A stretch of 64,000 nt of DNA from contig JAFQRY010000002.1 in assembly GCA_017409845.1 (NCBI GenBank), positions 1 to 64,000 on the forward strand, given 5' to 3'. This document shows positions 55,084-63,219 of this stretch, piece after piece; positions within the stretch are counted from its first letter, which is position 1, and each line of letters begins with the position of its first letter. A model generated the notes under the pieces. It worked only from the letters and a program-made list of their open reading frames with translations, did not search any database and was not told the origin of the DNA. The stretch comes from Clostridia bacterium. GTDB taxonomy: Bacteria; Bacillota; Clostridia; Oscillospirales; Acutalibacteraceae. The position numbers and the translations under genes are program-made.

Positions 55084-56592
55084 ATGGCTGAAGAAAAGAT
55101 TATAAATGCCGCTCCCGAAGAGGAGCAGGTGCAGGACGTTAACGAACTCAGACAGATTCGTGTTGAAAAGCTTGAAGCCCTTCAGGCTGCAGGCAAAGAC
55201 CCGTTTCAGATAACAACCGCAGAGCAGTCAATCCACAATGCGGAAATCGTTGAACGCTTTGAAGAGCTCGAAAACAGCGATGTATGCATCAGCGGCCGTA
55301 TGATGAGCCGCCGCGATATGGGTAAGGCAAACTTCATTGATATCAGAGACCGCAGCGGAAGAATGCAGGTTTATGTCAAGATCGACGAAATCGGCGAAGA
55401 AAGCTTTGCTGAATTCAAAAAATGGGATATCGGCGATATCGTTGAAGTAAAGGGCTTTGTTTTCAGAACAAGAAGAGGCGAAGTTTCCGTTCACGCAAAG
55501 GAAATCAGACTTCTCACAAAGTCGCTTCTTCCTCTCCCCGAAAAATTCCACGGTCTTACCAATACCGACACACGCTACAGAAGACGTTATCTTGACCTCA
55601 TTATGAATCCCGATGTCAAGGATACCTTCATCAAGCGTTCACTTATCATCAGAGAAATCAGAAATTATCTTGATTCACAGGGCTTTATTGAGGTTGAAAC
55701 ACCCATTCTTGTTTCAAACGCAGGCGGTGCAGCCGCAAGACCCTTTGAAACTCATCATAACGCTCTCAACGAGGATTTCAAGCTTCGCATTTCTCTTGAG
55801 CTTTATCTCAAGAGACTTATTGTCGGCGGCATGGAAAAGGTTTATGAAATCGGCAGAGTTTTCAGAAACGAAGGCGTTGATACCCGTCACAACCCCGAAT
55901 TCACCCTCATGGAGCTCTATCAGGCATTCACCGACTACAACGGCATGATGGATCTTACCGAAAACCTCTACCGCCATGTTGCTCAGGCTGTTCTCGGCAC
56001 AACAACAATCAGCTTCAACGGCGTTGAAATGGATCTCGGCAAGCCTTTTGAGAGAATCACCATGGTTGATGCAGTCAAGAAATACGCAAATGTTGACTGG
56101 AACGAGGTTGAAACTCTCGAGGATGCAAGAGCACTTGCAGACAAGCACCATATCGAATACGAAAAGAGACACGGCAAGGGCGATATCCTTGCAATGTTCT
56201 TTGAAGAATATGCAGAAGAGCATCTCATCCAGCCCACATTTGTCACGGATCATCCCATCGAGATTTCTCCTCTCACAAAGAAGAAGCCCGAAGACCCCAA
56301 CTATGTTGAGCGTTTCGAGTTCTTTATGAACGGCTGGGAAATGGCAAATGCTTATTCCGAGCTCAATGACCCCATCGACCAGAGAGAGCGTTTCAAGGCT
56401 CAGGAGGCTCAGCTTGCTCAGGGTGACGATGAGGCAAACACAACAGACGAAGACTTCCTCATGGCTCTTGAATACGGTATGCCTCCCACAGGCGGTATCG
56501 GCTTCGGAATCGACAGAATGTGCATGCTTCTTACCGATTCGCAGGCTATCAGAGACGTTCTTCTCTTCCCGACAATGAAATCAATTGATTAA
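55084..56592 (+). CDS. lysS: Lysyl-tRNA synthetase, class II
   Basis: 502 residues. An OB-fold anticodon-binding domain (about 55-165, GRMMSRRDMGKANFIDIRDRSGRMQVYV) precedes the class II catalytic core with motif 1 near FIEVETPILV, motif 2 FRNEGVDTRHNPEFTLMELY and motif 3 GGIGFGIDRMCMLL. The short acidic N-terminal stretch (EEKIINAAPEEEQVQDVNEL) is usual. ATG 55084 follows AAAGGAAA. The terminator at 56597-56620 ends the greA-lysS unit. Confidence 0.97.
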   Translation: MAEEKIINAAPEEEQVQDVNELRQIRVEKLEALQAAGKDPFQITTAEQSIHNAEIVERFEELENSDVCISGRMMSRRDMGKANFIDIRDRSGRMQVYVKIDEIGEESFAEFKKWDIGDIVEVKGFVFRTRRGEVSVHAKEIRLLTKSLLPLPEKFHGLTNTDTRYRRRYLDLIMNPDVKDTFIKRSLIIREIRNYLDSQGFIEVETPILVSNAGGAAARPFETHHNALNEDFKLRISLELYLKRLIVGGMEKVYEIGRVFRNEGVDTRHNPEFTLMELYQAFTDYNGMMDLTENLYRHVAQAVLGTTTISFNGVEMDLGKPFERITMVDAVKKYANVDWNEVETLEDARALADKHHIEYEKRHGKGDILAMFFEEYAEEHLIQPTFVTDHPIEISPLTKKKPEDPNYVERFEFFMNGWEMANAYSELNDPIDQRERFKAQEAQLAQGDDEANTTDEDFLMALEYGMPPTGGIGFGIDRMCMLLTDSQAIRDVLLFPTMKSID

Positions 56593-56596
56593 TCAT

Positions 56597-56624
56597 AAGG
56601 CACTCCGCAAGGGGTGCCTTCTCT
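56597..56624 (+). terminator. Terminator after lysS
   Basis: AAGGCACTCC / GGGGTGCCTT stem with one wobble, tetraloop GCAA, then T-rich CTCTGTTTT; starts 5 bases after the stop. Confidence 0.85.
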
Positions 56625-56647
56625 GTTTTCGCCTGCACCGTCATTTG

Positions 56648-56676
56648 TTGACATTCTATATATAATATGTTACAAT
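56648..56676 (+). promoter_or_regulatory. Promoter of the radical SAM cluster
   Basis: TTGACA (56648-56653), 17-base spacer, TACAAT (56671-56676), 32 bases before the ATG at 56708. One mismatch to consensus in total. Confidence 0.85.
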
Positions 56677-56707
56677 AATAAACTGAAAAATTGCGGAGGT
56701 GAGTGTG

Positions 56708-58630
56708 ATGGAAAAGAAAAACATATATCTTGTTCAGCCGACTTTTATGAGCACATCGTCGGTCTATTTTCCGTATGCAATCGGTGCACTTGCTTCCTAT
56801 GCTTTCAATTTCAGGGATATCGAGGAAAATTACGAGCTGAAAGAAGTGTTTTTTCTTCGCGACAAAATTACTGACATCGTTTCCTCTCTTAAAAATCCCT
56901 TCCTTGTCGGTTTTTCAAACTACATATGGAATTATGAATATAACAAAATTCTTGCCTTTGAAGTAAAAAAAGCTTTCCCCGACTGCATAATTCTTTTCGG
57001 AGGTCAGCAGATTACCGAAAGCACCGACCTTCTCACGGAATGCCCGTTTATCGACATTCTTATGCATTTTGAAGGTGAGGTTCCTTTCAGAGATCTTCTC
57101 AGGGCATACATAAATAACACTTCGCTTGAAAGCGTTTCGAATATTTCTTTCCGCACATCTGAAAATGAAATTGTCACCACACCTTTTAAAGTATATGATG
57201 TTGCGGATTTCCCCTCCCCCTTTGCAAGCGGCTTTTTTGATATGCTTTGCGAAAAGCACCCGGAAATTGATTTTGTACCCCTTGTTGAAACAAACAGAGG
57301 CTGCCCCAACCGCTGTGCCTATTGCAGCTGGGGAATGATAAAATCAAAGGTGAGATTCTTTCCTCTTGAAAGAGTTTTTGCCGATATCGAATGGGCAAGC
57401 CGCAGGAAGCCGGGCTTTCTCGGAATTGCAGATGCTAATTTCGGCATGTTTGAAAGAGATGAAATCATAGCCGATAAAATTATCGAATGCAACAAAAAAT
57501 ACGGCTACCCGAAAAAATTCCAGGTTTCCTATTCAAAAGGCAACAAAGAAAGAGTTTTCCGCATAAGCAAAAAGCTCAATGAAATGGGAATGGATAAGGG
57601 TGTTACCCTTTCGTTTCAATCAATGTCGCCCGAGGTTCAGAAAAACATAGGCAGGTCAAACCTTGATATAGATGCCTACACGGCACTCCAGAAAAAATAC
57701 TCCGAAGAAGGTATTCCGACCTATACCGACCTTATTCTCGGTCTGCCGGGCGAAACCGTCGAAAGCTTCCGTAACGGAATTGACCGCCTTCTTGAGCTCG
57801 GTCAGCATAACTCGCTTTTCGTTCACCTGTGTGAATGGCTTCCGCTTGCCGAAATGGGCAGACGGGATTATATGGATAAACATAAAATCAGCTACAGCAG
57901 GATTCCGCTGAATCAGCCCCATGTCAGTGCACCGGAAAAAGACGATATATGCGAATATTCAAGAATCGTTACCTCCACCGCATCAATGACAACCGACGAC
58001 TGGAAAGAGATGGTTTTGTTTTCAACCTGCGTTCTTTGCTTTCATCATCTCGGTCTGCTTCAGTATGTTGCAATTTATCTTCACTTTGAAAACGGCATAC
58101 CCTACAGTGAGTTTTACGGCAATCTTCTGAGCTTTTTGCTCAACGAAGCCGAAAGTGATGTTTTCAGGGATATCAGAAACAGAATAAGCAGTGTCATAGA
58201 ATGCAACGCCGAGGCGGTTGTTTATGACGAAACCTTCGGCGATGCGGCATGGCCGTTTGAAGAATACGCATTTCTCAGAACCGTTTATGATATAGACAGC
58301 TTCTATAATGACATCAGACGGTTTATCGCAAGATATATAACTGATTCCGCTTTGCTCGGAGATTTGCTCTCATATCAGAAATTCGTTATAAAATCCGTAA
58401 ACGACAAGCCGCGTTCCGTTATGGCGGAGCATGACTGGAAAAGCTATTTCAGCAATATTCTTGCAGGCTCGGAATGCAGACCGCTTGAAACCAAAAAAGT
58501 CTGCTACAGCCTTCACGAACCGCAGGCCGTTCATTCATGGGCAGAATATGCACGCGAGGTTTTGTGGTATGGCAGAAGAGGCGGAAAAAACATATACACA
58601 TCAGAGATAAAAGAAGAAAAACAGAGTTGA
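56708..58630 (+). CDS. Cobalamin-binding-type radical SAM protein, paralogue 1
   Basis: 640 residues. N-terminal region (about 1-150) has a Rossmann-like B12-binding-domain pattern ending IILFGGQQ, without the DxHxxG motif. The radical SAM core starts at ETNRGCPNRCAYCSWG (Cys199, 203 and 206 for the 4Fe-4S cluster), followed by KSKVRFFPLERVFADIEW and ILGLPGETVESF. A C-terminal domain of about 200 residues (TSTASMTTDDWKEM, PFEEYAFLRTVY, WAEYAREVLWYGR) is shared with the neighbours. Family members often methylate or rearrange unactivated carbons; the substrate is unknown. ATG 56708 after GGAGGTG is chosen over GTG 56699. First gene of the cluster. Confidence 0.9.
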   Translation: MEKKNIYLVQPTFMSTSSVYFPYAIGALASYAFNFRDIEENYELKEVFFLRDKITDIVSSLKNPFLVGFSNYIWNYEYNKILAFEVKKAFPDCIILFGGQQITESTDLLTECPFIDILMHFEGEVPFRDLLRAYINNTSLESVSNISFRTSENEIVTTPFKVYDVADFPSPFASGFFDMLCEKHPEIDFVPLVETNRGCPNRCAYCSWGMIKSKVRFFPLERVFADIEWASRRKPGFLGIADANFGMFERDEIIADKIIECNKKYGYPKKFQVSYSKGNKERVFRISKKLNEMGMDKGVTLSFQSMSPEVQKNIGRSNLDIDAYTALQKKYSEEGIPTYTDLILGLPGETVESFRNGIDRLLELGQHNSLFVHLCEWLPLAEMGRRDYMDKHKISYSRIPLNQPHVSAPEKDDICEYSRIVTSTASMTTDDWKEMVLFSTCVLCFHHLGLLQYVAIYLHFENGIPYSEFYGNLLSFLLNEAESDVFRDIRNRISSVIECNAEAVVYDETFGDAAWPFEEYAFLRTVYDIDSFYNDIRRFIARYITDSALLGDLLSYQKFVIKSVNDKPRSVMAEHDWKSYFSNILAGSECRPLETKKVCYSLHEPQAVHSWAEYAREVLWYGRRGGKNIYTSEIKEEKQS

Positions 58631-58637
58631 TTCAGAT

Positions 58638-59357
58638 ATGAAGGATGAATACAGGCTGTCGGTGGTCTTCTGTGCCGTTGACGAAACCTATTCCCTTATT
58701 GATACCCATAAAAAAATCAGCAGCTTTGCTCTTGCGGATGAATATATTTTTATTCTTTCAAAAAAAGCAACCGAAGGCTGCATTGAAACCGTCAGAAATA
58801 TATGCGAAAAAAACAGCAATTGCAGCTTCCGTTTCCAGAGCGGAGCAGGTCTCGGTAATGCGATAAGAGACGGAATCCGGGCTGTCAGCGGAACACACAT
58901 GATAGTCTGGCCCGCAGATGACGGAATGGATACCTCAGCTTTCCCCGAAATGGTGCGTCTTTCAAAAGAAAACCCCGAAAAAATAATTTCGGTCAGCCGT
59001 TGGCTTGAAGACGGATGCTTTGAGGGCTACGGCAGAGTGCGTAAAATAATAAACTACTTTTCCCAAAAGCTGTTTGCTCTGCTTTATAACGCAAAGCTGA
59101 CAGATTTCACAAATCCCACGCAGATTGCTCCCGTGAATGTTTACCGAAAAATAAAATGGCAGGGTGAAAGATTCGATTTTGTGCCCGAAATGACCTTCAA
59201 GCCTCTGAGGCTCGGATGCGAATTCACGGAAGTGCCCTGCAAATATCAGAAAAGGCAGGAAGGCTCCTCCAACACAGTTATTACGGAACTGATTAAATAT
59301 TATTTTGTAATTTTCAAAATTCGTTGCATGGATGAAAGTGATTTGACTGTAAAATGA
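58638..59357 (+). CDS. Small GT2-like glycosyltransferase
   Basis: 239 residues resembling the dolichyl-phosphate-mannose-synthase group of family 2 glycosyltransferases. Visible features are LSVVFCAVDETYSL at the N-terminus, SGAGLGNAIRDGIRAVSGTHMIVWPADDGMD with the metal-binding ADD, and FDFVPEMTFKPLRLGCEFTEVPCKYQKRQEGSS, similar to the C-terminal end of the GT-A domain. There is no C-terminal membrane anchor. It starts 7 bases after paralogue 1 and its stop overlaps the start of paralogue 2 (ATGA). So a sugar-transfer step is embedded in the radical SAM operon; donor and acceptor are unknown. Confidence 0.85.
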   Translation: MKDEYRLSVVFCAVDETYSLIDTHKKISSFALADEYIFILSKKATEGCIETVRNICEKNSNCSFRFQSGAGLGNAIRDGIRAVSGTHMIVWPADDGMDTSAFPEMVRLSKENPEKIISVSRWLEDGCFEGYGRVRKIINYFSQKLFALLYNAKLTDFTNPTQIAPVNVYRKIKWQGERFDFVPEMTFKPLRLGCEFTEVPCKYQKRQEGSSNTVITELIKYYFVIFKIRCMDESDLTVK

Positions 59358-61285
59358 AAAATGTATATTTCATACAAGCGAATAATGTTTACGGCACCGA
59401 TAAAAAGAGTGCCTATATTCCCTATGCCGCAGGCTGCATTCAGGCCTACTGCCAAAAAAACGAAACAATCTCCGCCGAATACAATTTCGGCAGAATCATA
59501 TATAAAAGAGAAAATGCTCAGGCTGTTATTTCTCAGCTTGACAACCCGTATATGGTCCTTTTTTCATGCTCGGTATGGAACAAAGAATATAACAAGGTTA
59601 CTGCAGAGGCGATAAAGAAAGCCTTCCCCGACTGTTACATAACCTTCGGAGGTCACAGCGTTTCATCAGACGGAAAAGACCTTGAGGAATGCGGATATGT
59701 TGATTTCATAACCCACCGCTTCGGCGAAGAGCCGACCGAAGGTCTGCTCGAAAGCCTTGCAACGGGCAAGCCGCTGAGTGAGGTTGCAAATATTTCATTC
59801 AGAAACGAAAACGGTGAAATAATAACAACCGCCTTTGAGCCTCAGACGGGTACAGACTACCCCTCACCCTATCTTGAGGGCGTTTTTGATGATATCATGG
59901 ATGACGGAATAAGCTTTTCTGTTCTTCTTGAAACCAACAGAGGATGCCCGAATTCATGCTCCTTCTGCGACTGGGGCTCTCTCAAATCGAAGGTAAGACT
60001 CTTCCCTCTCGAAAGAGTTTTTGCCGAGATTGATTGGTTTGTTGAGCATAAAATCGAATTCATTTTCTGTGCAGACGGAAATTTCTGCCTTTTCAACCGC
60101 GATGCCGATATTGCGAATTACATAGTTTCCTGCAAGGAAAAATACGGCTATCCAAAGGTTTTCCGTGTGTGCTTCACCAAAAACAGATTTGATTTTGTTT
60201 TTGATATCGGAACGAAATTCTTCAGAAAAGGTCTTAACAAAGCTCAGACCATATCCTTTCAGAGTCTTGATGAGCAAGTGCTCGCAAATGTCGGAAGAAA
60301 GAATATTCCCATAGAATTTTTCAAAGACCTGATGAAAAAATATCAGGAAATGAATATCGCAACCTTCTCGGAGCTTATTCTCGGTCTGCCCGGTGAAACC
60401 TATGAAAGCTTCTGCAAAGGTGTGAGCATTCTTATTGAAAACGGCCAGCATTTTGCAATGAGTATTTATCCCTGCGACCTGCTGCCGAATTCATTGATGG
60501 GGCAGAAGGAATACAAGGAAAAATTTTCGATAGAGAGCACAAAGGTTCCCTTCAGGCTTATTCATTCAAACAGCTTTTATGACAACGAAGAAATAACGGA
60601 ATATAACGAGGTTGTCACCTCAACATATTCCATGAGCCGTGAGGAATGGGTTAAAGCCCTCATTTTCTCATATTATATTCAGGGGCTTCACAATCTCGGG
60701 CTGCTCCGCTGCGTTGCGGTTTATTGCTGTAACGAATACGCAGTCAGCTACGGTGATTTTTACAACATGCTTCTTGAATATTCCCGTAAAAACAAAAATA
60801 CCCTTCTCAACCGTGTTTTTTCAAAAACCGAAAAGCTCTGCACGGGTGTTGCGGAAAGCAAAAATGAATTCGTAACGGAATACGAAGGCACCGAGGGCAC
60901 TCTCTGGGGCTTTGATGAAGTTCTGTATCTCGATTTCTATAAAGAGCTTGATTTATTTTATAACGAAACAAAAGCTTTTGTCGAAGAAAGCTTCGGCACA
61001 AATGAGATTATCGGTCCGCTTTTCCGTTATCAGCATGATACAGTCAAAAAAATAAACCTGCCCGTGGTTGAAATCACTTCGGATTATGATTTTTATTCCT
61101 ATTTCAACGCAGTTTATTCAAATTCATACATGCCTCTTGAAAAGAAAAGCACCGCTTTGAAAATCCGTGACGATGCACCCGTTTCTTCCTTCTTTGAGTT
61201 TGCAAGAGAGGTTGTGTGGTACGGACGGAACACAAGAGCAAGCGATTACACAAGCACAAATTATGATATCGAAATTCTGAAATAA
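59354..61285 (+). CDS. Cobalamin-binding-type radical SAM protein, paralogue 2
   Basis: 643 residues with the same architecture as the other three: N-terminal YIPYAAGCIQAYC and CYITFGGHSVS (B12-domain-like), cluster motif CPNSCSFCDWG (Cys198, 202, 205), KSKVRLFPLERVFAEIDW, ELILGLPGETYESF, then VVTSTYSMSREEWVKAL and FFEFAREVVWYGR at the end. It departs most in details: the stretch HHLGL is HNLGL here and the substrate-side segment IYPCDLLPNSLMG replaces the CEWLPxxxMG of paralogues 1 and 3. That suggests a different substrate or reaction. The start overlaps the glycosyltransferase stop by 4 bases. Confidence 0.9.
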   Translation: MKNVYFIQANNVYGTDKKSAYIPYAAGCIQAYCQKNETISAEYNFGRIIYKRENAQAVISQLDNPYMVLFSCSVWNKEYNKVTAEAIKKAFPDCYITFGGHSVSSDGKDLEECGYVDFITHRFGEEPTEGLLESLATGKPLSEVANISFRNENGEIITTAFEPQTGTDYPSPYLEGVFDDIMDDGISFSVLLETNRGCPNSCSFCDWGSLKSKVRLFPLERVFAEIDWFVEHKIEFIFCADGNFCLFNRDADIANYIVSCKEKYGYPKVFRVCFTKNRFDFVFDIGTKFFRKGLNKAQTISFQSLDEQVLANVGRKNIPIEFFKDLMKKYQEMNIATFSELILGLPGETYESFCKGVSILIENGQHFAMSIYPCDLLPNSLMGQKEYKEKFSIESTKVPFRLIHSNSFYDNEEITEYNEVVTSTYSMSREEWVKALIFSYYIQGLHNLGLLRCVAVYCCNEYAVSYGDFYNMLLEYSRKNKNTLLNRVFSKTEKLCTGVAESKNEFVTEYEGTEGTLWGFDEVLYLDFYKELDLFYNETKAFVEESFGTNEIIGPLFRYQHDTVKKINLPVVEITSDYDFYSYFNAVYSNSYMPLEKKSTALKIRDDAPVSSFFEFAREVVWYGRNTRASDYTSTNYDIEILK

Positions 61286-61303
61286 TCGAAAGGAGTGCGG
61301 ATT

Positions 61304-63214
61304 TTGAAAAAAAGGCTTTATTTCTTTCAGGTTAATTATCCCTACGGCAAATCCGCACATATTCCTTATACTGCGGGTCAGCTTGCCGCATACGCCTTTG
61401 AGGATAAAGATATATCCGAAAACTATACCCTTGAGGATATATTCTTTCTGAGAGAAAATCCCGCAAAGGTCATGGCAAAAATCGAAAATCCGTTTATGGT
61501 TGCATTTTCAACATATATCTGGAACTGCAACTATAACAAAACACTTGCAAGACTTATCAAAGAAAAATATCCTGCCTGCATCATCGTTTTCGGCGGACAT
61601 CATGTTTCGCCCGAAGGCGATATGCTTGAAGAGTGTCCGTATATCGACTACCTTCTTCACGGTGAGGGTGAAATCATTTTCAGACGGCTGATGCGTGCCG
61701 CAATCGGTCTTGAGAATGCCTGTGCAATTCCCGGAATATCGCTCCGCACGGAAAACGGAATTCTTACCAATCCCGAAATGATATCGGAGGAATGCAATTT
61801 TCCCTCTCCTTATCTCGGCGGATATTTTGACAAGCTTTTAAAAGAAAATCCCGACACCGAGTTTCTCGGTCTTATCGAAACTTCACGCGGCTGCCCGAAT
61901 TCATGTGCATACTGTGACTGGAGCAACATGAAATCAAAAATCCGCAAGTTCCCCATCGAACGCATTTACGGCGAAATCGACTGGATGAAGGATAACAAGA
62001 TATTCATATTCGGCTCGGCAGATTCCAATTTCGGCATGTTTGAGCGTGATGAAGAAATAACCGACAGAATCGTTGCCGCAAAAAAAGAAACTGGCTACCC
62101 CGCAAGATTTCAGACCTCCTATGCAAAAAACAGCACAAAAAGAGTTTTTGATATCGGACTTAAGCTCGAAAGAAATGACCTCAACAGAGGCATCACCCTT
62201 TCGTTTCAGTCGATGAGCGACGAGGTTCTGAAAAACATATGCAGAGAAAACATCAGCATTGAATATTATTCCGAGCTTATGAAGCTTTACAACGATGCGG
62301 GCATCGCAACCTATACAGAGCTTATTCTCGGTTTGCCCGGTGAAACAACAGAAAGCATCGTTGACGGCATTGACAAGCTTCTCATGCTCGGTCAGCATAA
62401 TTCAATTTATATCCACAACTGCGAATGGCTCCCCTGCTCTATCATGGGCAGAAAGGATTATGTTGAGCGATTCGGAATAAAAACAAGCCGCATTCCTCTC
62501 AACCAGCCTCACCGCGAGCCTGACGAGGATGACATTATTCCCGAGCAGTCAATGGTTGTTACATCAACCTGTTCCATGAGCAGCGAGGATTGGAAAAGCA
62601 TGAATCTTTTCTGCTGCACGGTGCAGGCATTCCATCACATGGGACTCCTCATGTTTTTCGCCCTTTATCTTTACGGCGAAGGACTTTGTTCATATAAAAA
62701 ATTCTACACCGCCCTTCTCTCTCATTTTCTTTCAGACCCCGACACGGTTGCGGGAAAAGCAATAAAATCCGTTGACGGTTTTCTCAATTCCGTTCTGAGA
62801 GAAGAGGGCACTCTCAGCTGTGCAGACAAAAGATTCGGCAATGTTCAATGGCCGTTTGAAGAATACGCTTACCTCTGCACGGTCTATGAGCTCGACAAAT
62901 TCTACGACGAAATATCGGATTTTCTCTCAGGCTTCGGCATAGAGAAAGAAATTTTTACAGAGCTTATGAATTTCCAGAAAAACATGATGAAAAGACCCTT
63001 TGATGACAAAAAAGAAATCAGGGTCGGCTATAATTTCATCGGATATTTCAACGATATAATGAACGGCAGAAAAGCTGTTCTCAGAAAAGAAGAATCCGTT
63101 ATCCGAATCAACGCAAAGGCATTTGAAAGCTGGAGCGAATTTGCAAGAGTCATTGCATGGTACGGAAGAAAAAACGGAGCGGCAACCTATCTTAAAGAAG
63201 CGGAAAAGGAGTGA
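61304..63214 (+). CDS. Cobalamin-binding-type radical SAM protein, paralogue 3
   Basis: 636 residues, same layout: HIPYTAGQLAAYAF, IIVFGGHHVSP, CPNSCAYCDWS (Cys197, 201, 204), KSKIRKFPIERIYGEIDW, ELILGLPGETTESI, CEWLPCSIMGRKDYVERFG, TSTCSMSSEDWKSM and SEFARVIAWYGRKNG. Closest by eye to paralogue 1 (both have FSxYIWNxxYNKxLA and IPLNQPH). TTG 61304 is used as start because AAAGGAG at 61289-61295 then has 8-base spacing; GTG 61295 overlaps that site. Gap to paralogue 2 is 18 bases, to paralogue 4 only 5 bases. Confidence 0.9.
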   Translation: MKKRLYFFQVNYPYGKSAHIPYTAGQLAAYAFEDKDISENYTLEDIFFLRENPAKVMAKIENPFMVAFSTYIWNCNYNKTLARLIKEKYPACIIVFGGHHVSPEGDMLEECPYIDYLLHGEGEIIFRRLMRAAIGLENACAIPGISLRTENGILTNPEMISEECNFPSPYLGGYFDKLLKENPDTEFLGLIETSRGCPNSCAYCDWSNMKSKIRKFPIERIYGEIDWMKDNKIFIFGSADSNFGMFERDEEITDRIVAAKKETGYPARFQTSYAKNSTKRVFDIGLKLERNDLNRGITLSFQSMSDEVLKNICRENISIEYYSELMKLYNDAGIATYTELILGLPGETTESIVDGIDKLLMLGQHNSIYIHNCEWLPCSIMGRKDYVERFGIKTSRIPLNQPHREPDEDDIIPEQSMVVTSTCSMSSEDWKSMNLFCCTVQAFHHMGLLMFFALYLYGEGLCSYKKFYTALLSHFLSDPDTVAGKAIKSVDGFLNSVLREEGTLSCADKRFGNVQWPFEEYAYLCTVYELDKFYDEISDFLSGFGIEKEIFTELMNFQKNMMKRPFDDKKEIRVGYNFIGYFNDIMNGRKAVLRKEESVIRINAKAFESWSEFARVIAWYGRKNGAATYLKEAEKE

Positions 63215-63219
63215 ATGAA

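Noticed and set aside
56708-63214. Radical SAM array as an assembly-duplicated gene
   Set aside because: The copies differ throughout in protein and DNA sequence and have distinct starts and spacings, so they are diverged paralogues.
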